From NCBI GenBank assembly GCA_023374025.1, contig SIJG01000001.1:4842828-4906827 (forward strand): a stretch of DNA of 64,000 nucleotides. The letters are read 5' to 3'. The notes beneath the pieces are model-generated. The model was not told where the DNA came from, did not search any database, and worked only from the letters and a program-made list of their open reading frames with translations. Of this stretch, positions 21,825 to 33,527 are shown one piece after another. The DNA is from Heterodera schachtii. Taxonomy: Eukaryota; Nematoda; Chromadorea; Rhabditida; Heteroderidae. The stretch's first letter is position 1, and each line of letters opens with the position of its first letter. Made by a program: the position numbers and the translations under genes.

Positions 21825-24800
21825 ATGCCTGCCGTAAAAGGTACGTAAAAGTTGACGAACATTGTGGCCACTTCTGCTGCTCATTCCGCCCACTTTAGGT
21901 GATGGAATGCGCGGATTGGCCGTTTTCATCAGCGACATTCGAAACTGCAAAAGCAAAGAGGCGGAATTGAAGCGCATCAACAAGGAATTGGCCAACATCC
22001 GATCGAAGTTCAAAGGTAATTAGAAACGGTCAATTTTAATGATTTATAATTTAGTTCATTTCTACAGTTACATCAGTATCCCAAAATATTTTAATTATAA
22101 TGTTCATTTAGGTGACAAAACATTGGACGGCTACCAAAAGAAGAAATACGTGTGCAAATTGCTGTTCATCTTTCTGCTCGGCCATGACATCGATTTTGGC
22201 CACATGGAAGCGGTCAATTTGCTGTCCTCCAACAAATACACGGAAAAACAAATTGCAAGTTTCCTATCCAATAAAATATTGCGAGGATTTATGCGCAAAC
22301 CCGTCCAAAATTCCCGGAAATGTCACTCAACGACTTTACAACTTTACAGGGTTATTTGTTCATTTCGGTGCTGATCAATCTCAATTCCGACTTGATGAAA
22401 CTGATCATCCAATCTATCAAAAATGACTTACAGTCGCGTAACCCCGTCCACGTCAATTTGGCGCTCCAATGCATCGCCAACATTGGCTCCCGCGACATGT
22501 CCGAAGCGTTCGCCCACGACTTGCCCAAACTGTTGACTTCCGGGTTAAATTTAATTTCTCCTATTTGCACATTTTCTAATTTATCCGAATGCTTTTCCCA
22601 TTCTTTGTCAGTGATACGATGGATTTTGTGAAGCAAAGTGCGGCCCTTTGTCTTCTGAAATTATTTCGCACTTCCGGCGACGTAATTCCGCCCAGCGAAT
22701 ATTCTATTCGAATTGTGCATTTGCTGAACGATTCTCATTTGGTTGGGTTTTAAGCTTATTGTTAGCTTTTTAAAACCATTTTTTGTTTTCTTTTAGGGCG
22801 TTGTGACAGCGGCCGCTTCGCTAATCGACGCATTGTCCAAAAAGTGGCCCGAGGAGTACAAAGGCTGCGTTTCGTTGGCCATTTCCAGGCTGAGCAGAGT
22901 CGTCCTCCCCCTTTTTGACTCCCTTTCCATCAGTTTCCCCATTTTCAGATTGTCACATCGACTTACACTGATCTCCAGGTGTTTACCATTCATATTTCTT
23001 TTTGTTTATTAATTTTTCATCCCATGCCAATTACATTTTGCATAATTTTCCTCAAGGATTACACATATTACTTCGTGTCCGCCCCGTGGCTTTGTGTCAA
23101 ACTGCTTCATCTGCTGCAGAATTACCCGCCTCCAGAGGACCCCGGCAACCGCGCGCGACTGCTCGAATGTTTGGAGGGCATTCTAAACAAAGCGCAGGAC
23201 GCGCCCAAGTCGAAGAAAGTGCAGCACGCGAACGCGAAAAACGCCGTGCTGTTCGAAGCCATCGCACTGATCATTCACTACGACAGCGAGCCGGGACTGC
23301 TGGTGCGGGCATGCAACCAATTGGGCACATTTCTGTCCCATCGGGAGACCAATCTGAGGTGAGGGAGAAGGAGGAGCGGGAAAATGGAAGCGATTTCCCA
23401 ATGTTGGCATTTTTTGCTTAGGTATTTGGCCCTCGAGTCCATGTGTTTGTTGGCAACCTCCGAATTTTCGCATGACGCAGTCAAAAAGCACCAGGAGACC
23501 ATTATCAACTCGTTGAAAAATGAAAAGGATGTCAGTGTACGACAGCGGGCCATTGTAAGCATCAAACTGTGCATCAATGAAACATTTTGGTTTTTTCCAC
23601 CGACTAAAGGATCTTTTGTACGCGATGTGCGACCGTTCCAACGCGGAAAACATTGTGGCGGAAATGCTCACCTATTTGGAGACGGCGGACTACGCAATCC
23701 GCGAAGAGATGGTGCTGAAAGTGGCCATCCTGGCGGAGAAGTACGCCTCCGACTACACTTGGTACGTGGATGTCATTCTGAAGTTGATCCGAATGGCGGG
23801 CGATTACGTGTCGGATGAAGTTTGGTACCGAGTCATTCAGGTCAGATTTTGGCTTCCCTCAATCTGGATTGTTTTCTTTGTATTATTCAAATTGTTTTCT
23901 CTTTTCCTGGCTTAGATTGTCGTGAATCGGGAGGACGTGCAAGGGTATGCCGCCAAAACGGTGTTCGAAGCACTCCAACAGCCAACTTGCCATGAAAATA
24001 TGGTCAAAGTGGGCGGATACGTCCTCGGCGAGTTCGGCAATCTCATTGCTGGAGACCCGCGATCCAGGCACAAACAAATATTTTTACATTTATACTTGTA
24101 TTGATGCTTGTGTTTTGATTTATATTTGTTTATATTGATGCTTATGTGCCAATTTGCTCGCAACCTTTTCCCATTGGCAATCTCTCCCCGCCTTTTCAGT
24201 CCGATGGTTCAGTTCGACATTTTGCACAGCAAATACCATTTGTGCAGCATCACCACTCGCTGCATTCTGTTGACCACCTATGTGAAGTTCTGCAACCTTT
24301 TCCCCGAGATAAAGCCGCACATTCAGGCACAATAATTATTCCTTTAAATGCAACAACCATCTCATTAGTAAATAATTTTTTTTTTTGATTATTTGTGCTT
24401 TTCCAGGAGATTGTGTTGCGGGCTGACCACAACCTGAAGAACCCGGACGCCGAGTTGCAGCAGAGGGCGGTGGAGTATTTGCAGCTGAGCAAAGTGGCGT
24501 CGCCGGATGTGTTGGCAACGGTGAGAAAGCAACGGGCGAATGGACGAGGATATTAATGGGCATTTGCCATCAATTTGGTACCATTTTCTACAGATACTCG
24601 AAGAAATGCCCCAATTTGCGGAGAAAGAAAGCAGTCTTTTGGCCAAGCTGAAGAAGTCCAAGCCCCAAGCTGAGGAGACGGACACCCAACAGACCGAGAA
24701 GAAACAGAGGCCATCCGCCGTAATGTCTCCGCAAAAACCATCCGCGGTTCGTTGAGACATTGCTGTTTTAACTGTTTTCATGTTTAAATTTTGAACGTCT

Positions 24801-26470
24801 GTTTTTTCTAAAGGAGTCATCGCCAGCGACTTCCACTGCCACCAAACTCGTGGACCTCAGCGGTGTCGGCACCACTGGCGACAGTTTGAACAATTCGATG
24901 ACCAACGGCGGCGGGGAGACGGCGACCAATGCGTTCAGTCAGCTGAACGACCTTTTTGGAATGATTCAACCTCCAAAAACGAATGGAATCGCCGCTTCGT
25001 CCGCCGCTGGCGGTGCTTTGGCCGACGGAATGGCGGCGACAGAAATTGGGCCAATTTGGAATAAAAATGACTATACAAAGTGAATTTCTAAACACTTTCA
25101 AAATAATCATTAGAAAATACCAATTATAAGGTTCGTTATGAAGTCCAACGGCGTGCTATACGAAGACGAAACCATTCAAATCGGATGCAAAATGGAAAAG
25201 CGTGCCAATTTGGCACGGCTGGGCATGTTCTACGGGAACAAGACAAATTTCAAATTCAGCAACTTTCAAACGACAGTCACTTGTCCTGGGATGCTCGCAG
25301 ATGAAATTCTTTGTCAAGTTGCTCTTTTTCAGATTAAATTTCCCCCTTTTCCCCTCCCACTCTCTATCCTCCTCTCTCTTCCTTTTTCCCCCTCTCTCTC
25401 TTTTTCCCTTTCCCTCCATTCTCTCTCTCTCTCTCTCTTCCTTTCTCCACCTCTCTCCCCCAATTCTCTTCGCTCTTCCCACTCTTTATATCTTTCCCCC
25501 CCCCCCTCCTCCCCCCCTCCCTCTTTCTCTTTCTCCTCCATTCTCTTGCTTTCCTCTCCCTCTTTCCCCCTTTTCTCTTCTCTCCTCCCACTCTCATGCT
25601 CATCAAATTTCCAGGCAAAAGCTGTTGACCCGGACATTGACGCCGGTTCCCAAGTGCAGCAGCTGATCAATGTCATTTGTCTGCAGTTTTTCACTGCCCC
25701 TCCAATTTTCAATGTTTCTTTCACATTTTCGTGAGTTTTTTCTCTCGCATTGTTTTTCTTTTTATTTTATCTTTTTGATTTTTCAGTGCCCGCGATGGCT
25801 CTCCCCAACAATTTTCGCGCAGTTTTTACCTTCCCGTTTTTATCAGCAAATTTTTCGAACCCTCCGACATGTCATCCGAACAATTCTTTGCGCGTTGGAA
25901 GCAACTGAGCCTGTACTGCACTCTTATAAAAAAAGAAAATTTGTTTTCTGTTCAGGCCGTCCCAGGAATGTCAGAAAATTTTTGCAACGATTAATCCAAT
26001 TGACAGTGACCAAATTCGGATATCGGTGCATTTTAAAAAAATTTTAATAAAAAGTGGGCCTCAACAACGCTATAGACCCTGGAATTTAAAAAAAATCGGG
26101 GATTGATTTTGAATTGACCTGGGCTTTCCTGTCTACTGAATTCCAGCAAAATCCCTGAATTACCTAAATAATTTTGGAATATATATAAAATTTAGCTTGC
26201 AAATTTGGGTGCACAAATTCTGCAAAATGTTGACCCGAACCCTGAAAATTTCGTCTGTGCCGGCATTTTACAAACGCAGGCTGTGCAAATCGGCTGTTTG
26301 ATCCGCTTGGAACCGAACAAACAGACCAAGGTCCAAATGCTTATATAAGGAGACTGACTCCGTTTTATTTACTAATAATTTCGTTTTGTCAGATGTTCCG
26401 CTTGACCATTCGGAGCAGTCGGGAGGGAGTCGCGGCGACACTTTGCGAGCTGATGGCTGGGAATTTCTGA
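21825..26470 (+). CDS. AP-2 complex subunit alpha (alpha-adaptin)
   Basis: 21 exons, 974 residues: 21825-21840, 21899-22015, 22112-22254, 22350-22543, 22612-22741, 22797-22899, 22949-22978, 23057-23358, 23422-23554, 23610-23840, 23916-24067, 24198-24326, 24407-24520, 24594-24746, 24814-25079, 25131-25317, 25615-25730, 25787-25912, 25956-26025, 26196-26330, 26393-26470. Large subunit of the clathrin adaptor for endocytosis. Trunk matches: [41 protein letters not shown] segment, [42 protein letters not shown]. Then a Ser/Thr/Gly hinge (about 610-690) with one DLFGM, and the C-terminal ear ([43 protein letters not shown]). Introns 3, 11 and 12 begin with GC. It starts 196 bp after ISY1. Confidence 0.96.
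25330..25610 (+). repeat. Long polypyrimidine tract in AP-2 alpha intron 16
   Basis: About 280 bp of almost pure C/T on the coding strand, including (CT)n and poly-C runs, directly upstream of the acceptor at 25614. The A/G strand gives spurious Arg/Glu-rich ORFs. Confidence 0.9.
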
Positions 26471-27481
26471 TGAGAGACTCCTCTCAAAATGAAACCTTCT
26501 GAATTTTCATAAGTGATTTGTCAAAACAACCCAATACAATTATAGCAAATCTGTGTTGTGTTTTCTCTGTTTTTCATTCCTAATTACCTAATTAATTATT
26601 TGCCTCACTGCAATCTCATCCCCATTTAAATCATCCATTTTTATTATCTATCATTGGTCGTAAGACAGCACAATTGAAATGCCATTACCCAAATTTAGTC
26701 ATTGGACATTTTTATTAAATTTTTAATTTAGTTAATTAAGTGTAATGAAATAATATTTGAAAACTGTTTGTGGCACGCATTTTTCTCACTGATTCTGATC
26801 GGTGACGATATTTTGGGTGATAGTGGGAAAGAGAAACTCGTCCCTATATTAGAATTGGAAGAAATGTTTTTTTTGTGAAGTTCACTTTTGGAATCGGTGA
26901 ATCATTTAAATGCCGAGCCCAAATGTAAAATGTATGAATTAGCTTGTCATTATAAATTTGGGTTATGTACAGTTTGTCTAAAAACCATAATTTGTGAAAT
27001 TTTCTCTTACAAATGCGCAAAATGTTTGCCATTCTTTTCTGATCATTTTCATAATTTTACTCTCACAACTTATTTTATGTATTTTAATTTTAATAGTCTC
27101 TAAATTAATTATTGGCTTTGATGAAATAAATTCTTTGAGTACAATAAATAAGGGTTTTATCAGTTTTGAAAGTGTCAAATTTAATTGAGGGCCAAATGCA
27201 CAATTTTTGTTTGGATTTTCTTTTTGGCAAACCGACGAAGCGGAAATTACCCCGGGTGAATTAGTGGAAATTCCTTGAAAAAATTGTTTGAAATTGTTCG
27301 CTTTTGTGTTTCGAGGGGACGGAAGAACGGACGAAACGCTTTTCCCGCCCAAAGACAAATAATTGCGCCGTTCCACGGCACAATTTTGGCAATTCATCGC
27401 TTCACTTCGTTTCTGCTGTCTGACCAAAATATTTGTTGCCATTGCCCTCCCCCCTGAATTTAACTGACCCATTAATTAGCA
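26471..27481. other. Gene-free intergenic stretch
   Basis: A/T-rich DNA without convincing exons or inverted repeats; presumably the AP-2 alpha 3' end (no clear poly(A) signal assigned) and the promoter region of the arrestin-domain gene. Confidence 0.4.
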
Positions 27482-30400
27482 TTGCCAATTAATAATTGGT
27501 CGTCCAACCGTCCGTCCCCTTTGGCACTCTCTCTCCCAAGTTGGCACTCTTCCGAATGGTCCGTCCGCCTTTGGCACTTCCCCCCCCCCCGCTCCCTCAT
27601 TCGCCGTCCCTTTCAGTACCGTCCTCATCTGTCCCACTCTTTTCTCCCCCCGTCCCCCGCTCCCCCCGCCTCGCCTTCGTTGGGTGCGCAGCTTCGTCAG
27701 TTGGCCATCGAATTGGAGGAGGGCGACGTGTGCTTTGCTCCGGGCGATGTGATGTCAGTTTGGCCATTCCTTTGCCTTTCCTCGGACATTTCCCCCCCCC
27801 CCCCCCTTTTCCTATTAATTCCGGTTTCATTGTCCTTTTCTCATTAGTTCCGGTTACATTATCATCGGAGTGTCTCAGCCGACAAACGGCGCACCGCCGC
27901 CGTACGGAGCCGACGACGGAATGACGGAACAGAACCAATTGGAGATGGTCGAGTTGAAGCTGCGAATGCACGGGGGTGCCAAAGTGAAGGGACGGCATAA
28001 GGTGCCGAAAAGAAAGAGGAAATGCCATTTTGAAGGGACAGTGGCATTTTTATAATATTTTTGAGGGGAATTCGACCAAAGAGACTTTGTTGACGGGGGA
28101 AGAGCTGAATTTGATGGAGTTGGGCGAGCTTAAACAATGCCCGGACACACGGCTGATCCAACCGGGCAGCGAGAAACTGATCAAATTTGAGGTGGCCAAT
28201 GGGGGAGGGGGTGGGGCGGAAATTCGGGATACTTTTGGACAAACTCTCGACTGTTCGGCACAATTTTGCTCCTTTCATTTGCCTCTCATCAGATTAAACT
28301 CCCTCCCGTGGGTTTGTGCACTTCGCTGGAGAGCAAAAGTGCCTCCGTTTTGTACACTTTGCGCGTGGCTTTCGTCTACAGAAACATCGGTGACAAAAAT
28401 GGCGAATAATTTGCCATGTTTTCTCATAAATCATAATTTTAAATTTTCTTTTATCGTTTAAAAATTGCATGGACAGACAATGAAATTCGACAAGTGAACG
28501 CCGTCCGCGGATTCACCGTGGTCGAACGGTTTGACCTTACGCTTTTGCCGGAATGTTACTTCGCGCCGACAACGCATCATTTGGTCAAAAAGTGGGCACA
28601 ATTCCATCCAAATTTTTGGAATTTCTCCACAGATTCGGCCTTTTCTCATGCACCGGCGGACAACTACGGTAAACGAGTTAGGGTTACGGTACACTCCTCC
28701 CTTTTGGCAGACTCAACTTCTCAATCTGTCGCTCGGCTTTTGTCTGCGGCGAAAATATCATAATCGAAGGCAATTAAATAATTTTTATTTTCAAATTTCT
28801 AAAATAAATTCCCCTTTAATTGGCAGGGCGACTGGAGAACAAAACGGACAGACGCGTGGACAAAGTGGCCGCTGTTCTGCAGCAGGTGGTGGTCGTCCAC
28901 GGCAATTCACAGGTGGCACCGGCGGATTCGAGAGTCTCGAAGGGGCCAAAACAGCCCTAATTAGGCCCGTACCGTTTAAGATGGGCGATCTAAATCTGCT
29001 GGACGTTTCCGACATTCACGAGGACAATTTAGCACTGTTTGTGGACCAAGGAACTACGCTGAAGATCGGTTGGTCCCTTAATTAATTCATTAATTACGCC
29101 ATTCGTTGTGGGTTTGAAGATCGTTACTTTGCGCTTCCGCCACTTCCGCCAAGGTAAAAAAACAAAGCGAACGCAAAGACATTTTGGCGACAATTATAAA
29201 CTTTTTATTTGGCTTTTTTGACGTCGCATGCCTTTTGATTTTGGCATATAAAACGCAACATAAAAGTTCAAATTCCATTGGCTTCCTTTCAAAGTTTCAG
29301 TCACCGAAACGGCGGTCGCCGAAATGACTGTTCCTAATTAATTACTTTCTCTTTGAGTACGGTCGCGTTGGATGGTACTGAGCCGGCCGACCTCCAACAG
29401 AACGTGGCAGCCAAAGTGGACGGTCGGCTTCACCACCATTACCTGCAACTGCACCGCCGTTCCTTCAGTGTCAACCATCGGCGGATGAGTTTCGGCGGCG
29501 GAACCGTGCCGCAGAGTAACCAATTACAGCCCCCAAGCAATTTGATCCAATTACAATTAGCACCAGGCCAACGGCATCACTTTTTCCGCGTGTTTTATCA
29601 GCTGAGCCTTCGCGTGAAAACCGGAGGTACGGTATGACGGATGGGTGGGTACTGTATTTGTTAAAAGTTGCTTATTTTAAAACTAATGCTCACCACAAAT
29701 TGAAGGCGTTGAAGTGATGGAAATCAACGTGCCCATTGTGATCGGCAGTTTGCCACAACGGACAGCCGCGGGGGTAAGCGGCGGTTTGGAGGAAGGGAGG
29801 CAAAGATTGGGCATTAGCGATGGCATTTGGCAATTAGTGGGGGCATTTTCTTAATAAAAGTGAAAACGAAACCAGATGGCACCGATGTATTAATAATAAA
29901 TTGACCTGCCATTGTTCAGTTAAACCGTTCCGCTTCTTTCACCGCCGCTCCGTTTGTTGTGCCGCCGCGTTCGGTGCAAAAGGCGCCCCCGGTGCCATCG
30001 TCGCAGTCCGTGCCGCAAAACACTTTCTCACGTGCAGCACGAGAAGTAGTCGCACCGCGGAAGGTTTACCGCGTGGACGACGAAATGGGCGAACCGCAGG
30101 CGATGTTCATGCAAAGTCGCAAGGACGCGTGCGCAAAATTGGGCGCGCCAAATGAATCGTATTTGTGCAGCAAATCGCAGGTGAGCGCCAAATGAGTGGG
30201 ACGGCACGGCCGAATGGGCAAAGTCGGAGTGGAAAAGTGCCAAAATTAGTGGCGGATGCCAAAAAATTCCATGCCATTTATATGCCAAGGCACTTCCCAT
30301 TAACACATTAATTTAAATGGGCAGAATTTGCTCTTTTTCTGCTGAAGTTGACCTTCACCAACAAATACCCTTTCTACGTGAATATGCCAACTTCGTCCAA

Positions 30401-31029
30401 ACAAAGCAGAAAAGTGTCACTTCTGGCAAATGCAATTCGCACAGAAAATTCATTCATTGCCGCACTTCGCAAGGAGCAAAGTTCAAAAGAGCACGAAATA
30501 TTGTCATTAATTAGCTAATTGCCTTTCCTTTGATTAGTGTCCGAATGGAAAAAGAAAAAAGAGGAGGGAAAAACGACGCGGGGAAATGCGACGAGCGAAA
30601 CGAACGGCGAAACTCCGAAAAGGGCGGAGGTGCGAACAAAGAGATTGTGCCTTCTGGCCTGAAATAAATTTCTCATAGGAAAAGCCTCCTTCGATGGTGC
30701 CGAATTCGGTTTCTTCGCCTTCAATTTCGCCACCGTATGGCAATGTCACACCAACAGACGATCTCCAATGTACTGTACCAATGCCAATTGCGAGTACTGT
30801 ACCAACAAAATGTGAAGAACAACAAACGGCCTCAGAAACAATGACGACTCCAGCTGAACAAAGTGCTGAAGAAGCATCCAAAGTGGAGAATGTCAAACCA
30901 ACTCTTCCTACTGTAATGGTCAGAGCGAAACCGTTGACAACTACGGTAGGATGTACGGGGGGACAACCGCCACAAAAGACGGCTATTTCGCCATTGCCAC
31001 CCGTGGAGACGACGATAGTGCCAGTTTGA
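27482..31029 (+). CDS. Arrestin-domain (alpha-arrestin/ARRDC-like) protein
   Basis: Supported exons: to 27753, 27848-28001, 28066-28191, 28293-28389, 28477-28591, 28633-28668, 28711-28769, 28827 to about 28890, about 29358-29626, 29706-29773, 29920-30180, 30679-31029. Arrestin-fold pieces in order: LEEGDVCFAPGDVISGYI, FEIKLPPVGLCTSLESKSAS, DNEIRQVNAVRGFTV, KKFGLFSCTGGQLRLNFSI, ENIIIEGRLENKTDRRVDKV, FFRVFYQLSLRVKTGG, VEVMEINVPIVIGSLPQ. The C-terminal tail is Ser/Thr/Pro rich. A PPPY motif, a potential NEDD4-family WW ligand, lies unusually near the N terminus (about 27893). Intron 7 begins with GC. The start is uncertain (27482 is the first in-frame ATG; a spliced leader exon ending at GCGCAG 27690 is possible), and exons between 28890 and 29358 are unresolved. 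Alpha-arrestins act as ubiquitin-ligase adaptors in membrane-protein trafficking. Confidence 0.8.
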
Positions 31030-31582
31030 GACGAGGACACAGCCTTGGCGATTTGAATGGCCAACCCATGGGCCATAACAGTAACTCATGACATCCTATC
31101 GTATCGCATTCATACTGTATTTTCCTTGATTTTAGTAGATCAAATAAATTTCTTTATTTATGACCTTCTTTTTTCAATTGCGCGTTTTGCTTTCAATCAT
31201 ATTTTGACGTAATAACACCAGTTTAAATCGGAAATTTCGAAAAAAATCCTATGGGTAGGCAAATTCCGTTGGCCATTTCAGCACATTTGATAAATTTGGC
31301 GTTTCGGTCTTAGAAAGTGTTGCGAAGGTACTCAAATGTCGCGCTTATTTTATTTGTTTCCTTTCTATCTCTGCCCTCCCCCACGCTCTCTCTGTTCTCC
31401 CTTCCATAAATACCCCCGTCCCTTTGACCACTGTTCATTCCCTCATTTTTTCGGCTTTTACTTCTTTTTGTCTTCGTTTCCCTTTTTTTCTTCCTCCGTC
31501 TTGGTATCGCCAAATTTCTTGAAATTATCTTTATGTATTATGTACTTTTTGTTTGTTTTTCAAAGGGTGCTATCATGTTTAA

Positions 31583-32075
31583 TTGGTACTTGTGTAGTTT
31601 ACGGGATACTTTTAACATACATTTTCATATGCTTATAAAAATGTTTAAGAAATAAGTGAAAATAAGTTTTAAGGGGTTTTCGAGGTCGCTGATCATGAAT
31701 CCGGGCTCAGATCAGCCCTACCATTCATTACATGAGCTGCACGGGGACAAAGACTTGATAGGCTTCCTGTACAAAGCATACCCTCATGGGCAAGATGCCC
31801 ATCAGGATACCATCCATACAAATTTCGAATTTTATGCTTCCTATACCAAGGTTACCCTCATGGGCAAGATGCCAATGAGGATATCATCCATACAAATTTT
31901 CTATTTTTATTTTTGTCCGAGTTCGGGTCAGGGGTTCGAAATTGGCTACAATGGATGCTGTATTCGTGATCAGTGACCTTGAAAACCCTTTAAAACTTAT
32001 TTTCATTACTAAAACACATTTATAGGCATTTAAAAATGTATGTTAAAAGTATCCCGTAAACGACACAAGTACCGT
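31583..32075. mobile_element. MITE with about 125-bp terminal inverted repeats
   Basis: Left arm from GGTACTTGTGTAGTTTACGG to about 31710; right arm 31955-32075 is its inverted copy, both continuing through GATACTTTTAACATACATTT and GGGTTTTCGAGGTCGCTGAT. Flanks GTTTAATT and GTTTAAGT could be an imperfect 8-bp target duplication. The paralogous segment at 6.7-6.9 kb lacks it. No coding capacity. Confidence 0.8.
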
Positions 32076-32356
32076 TTAAGTTTATGTATATCCCCCTTTT
32101 TTGTCATTTTTTTGGCATTCAAAAGTTGTGAACACATGTTTCCGGCGGGGGTTTTCCGGGATCGCTGAATACATTTTGACCAATTCCTGATCTTTAACGC
32201 AAATTCAAAACAAAAGTCTTAGTTCTATTTTTCTACTTATGTTCGCGTTCGGGTTAAAAATTGGTCTTGGTTTTAAAAAAGTGGACCCAAACTTAACTAG
32301 TGCCTTAACTATTCAGTTGTTTTCGTTCGTTATAAATTCACAAATAAATCTCCAAA

Positions 32357-33248
32357 ATGCTCCTTTCTTCCAATTTTGTTGGCGTTGGCCGTGTCGCGTC
32401 TCGTGCCGTTCACCGTTTCTTCCTGTCGACTTCCGCTGTGCGCCTTCAGCAACAACACAAAGTGGCGGTTTCATTTTTTATTTATGAAAATAGGAAATAA
32501 TTGTAACAAAGTTTAATCATTGCAAACTTAACCAATGAATCCACGTTTTATTTTTTAGGAAGAAGAAAATATGGACATTGAAAATCTCTTCTCGGAACAG
32601 CAAAATCAGCCGCAATCGCAGAGCGAAGACCAACCGCAGGTGTTCGATGCACCGAAGCGTCGCTTCAACAAAGGGTTTGTCGAAACGATCAAAAGCAGCC
32701 CATCCCCGGGGGAGGGGGGAATAGAGGCACTGCCGTTCAAGCACAAATTATATTGGGATTGAATTATAATCATACTTTTCGCCAGAATCAACCGTGTTGA
32801 ATTGTTGGGCGGTGTCGGCAGTCAGCCATTGGTCAAACAGACCGCGCAAGGCTCCGCTTTTGCCTCTTTCAACTTGTACACAAATGTGGAGCGTCGACTT
32901 GGCGATGGCACCACAACGACCAACACGGAAGTGCACAGCATTGTCTCATTCGGCTCCATGGCCAAATACGTGGAGAAAAACGTGGAACGGGGTGAGAGCG
33001 AGCCTTTTATCCTCAGCTTTTCATTTCTCACATTCGAAATTCATTTCCTCTTTAGGCACTCGTGTCTATTTGACTGGCCGTCTTCACTACACCGGCGGTG
33101 CACTTTTCCCCGACGGGACACGCTCTCCACGTATTTGTTCGGTGAACTTGGAAAGCATCTACCCGCTCTCCAAGCAAGGTGAGTGACCCATTGGGTTTGT
33201 TTTAAAGATTATCCATTTTCATCTTTTTCAGGCGCAATTTTGCGTTAA
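32357..33248 (+). CDS. Mitochondrial single-stranded DNA-binding protein
   Basis: Five exons: 32357-32461, 32559-32674, 32786-32991, 33056-33178, 33232-33248; 188 residues. The first 35 residues (MLLSSNFVGVGRVASRAVHR...) form an Arg/Ser-rich mitochondrial presequence, followed by an unusual acidic/Gln-rich linker (SEQQNQPQSQSEDQPQ). The OB fold runs GINRVELLGGVGSQP, FASFNLYTNVERR, EVHSIVSFGSMAKYVEKNV, GTRVYLTGRLHYTG and RSPRICSVNLESIYPL. It coats single-stranded mtDNA during replication. Exon 5 encodes only the last residues (AILR). INTS11 starts 279 bp downstream. A truncated inverted copy lies at 6196-6561. Confidence 0.95.
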
Positions 33249-33527
33249 TGCGAGTGAAGGCAATTAGGAAATGAATTTTGGCGATGATGGTTGAATTGAC
33301 CAGATGATGAGACATTTTGATGATTTGATTTGTTTTTGTTTATTTTTTGAGTCGTTGTTATGTCGTACAATAATAGAAAAATAAAAATTGTGTTTGTTCG
33401 AATAGAATTCATAGTATTTTCAGCTGCTAATATTTGTCAGTCTTTTTCATCATTGATTTAGTTTAGATTAGATTTTTCCTTTAGCTGTCATTAATTTAGT
33501 TGAGCTTAATATTTTCTGCTAATTCGC

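Noticed and set aside
25156..25724. Arg/Glu-rich minus-strand ORFs
   Set aside because: These are the complement of the polypyrimidine tract in AP-2 alpha intron 16; low complexity only.
30337..30510. Additional 3' exon of the arrestin-domain gene (reading NKYPFYVNMPTSSKQS)
   Set aside because: The frame is plausible and in phase after 30180, but the exon 30679-31029 also fits in phase and has a cleaner acceptor; I cannot choose alternative endings without transcripts, so it is not listed as a separate exon.
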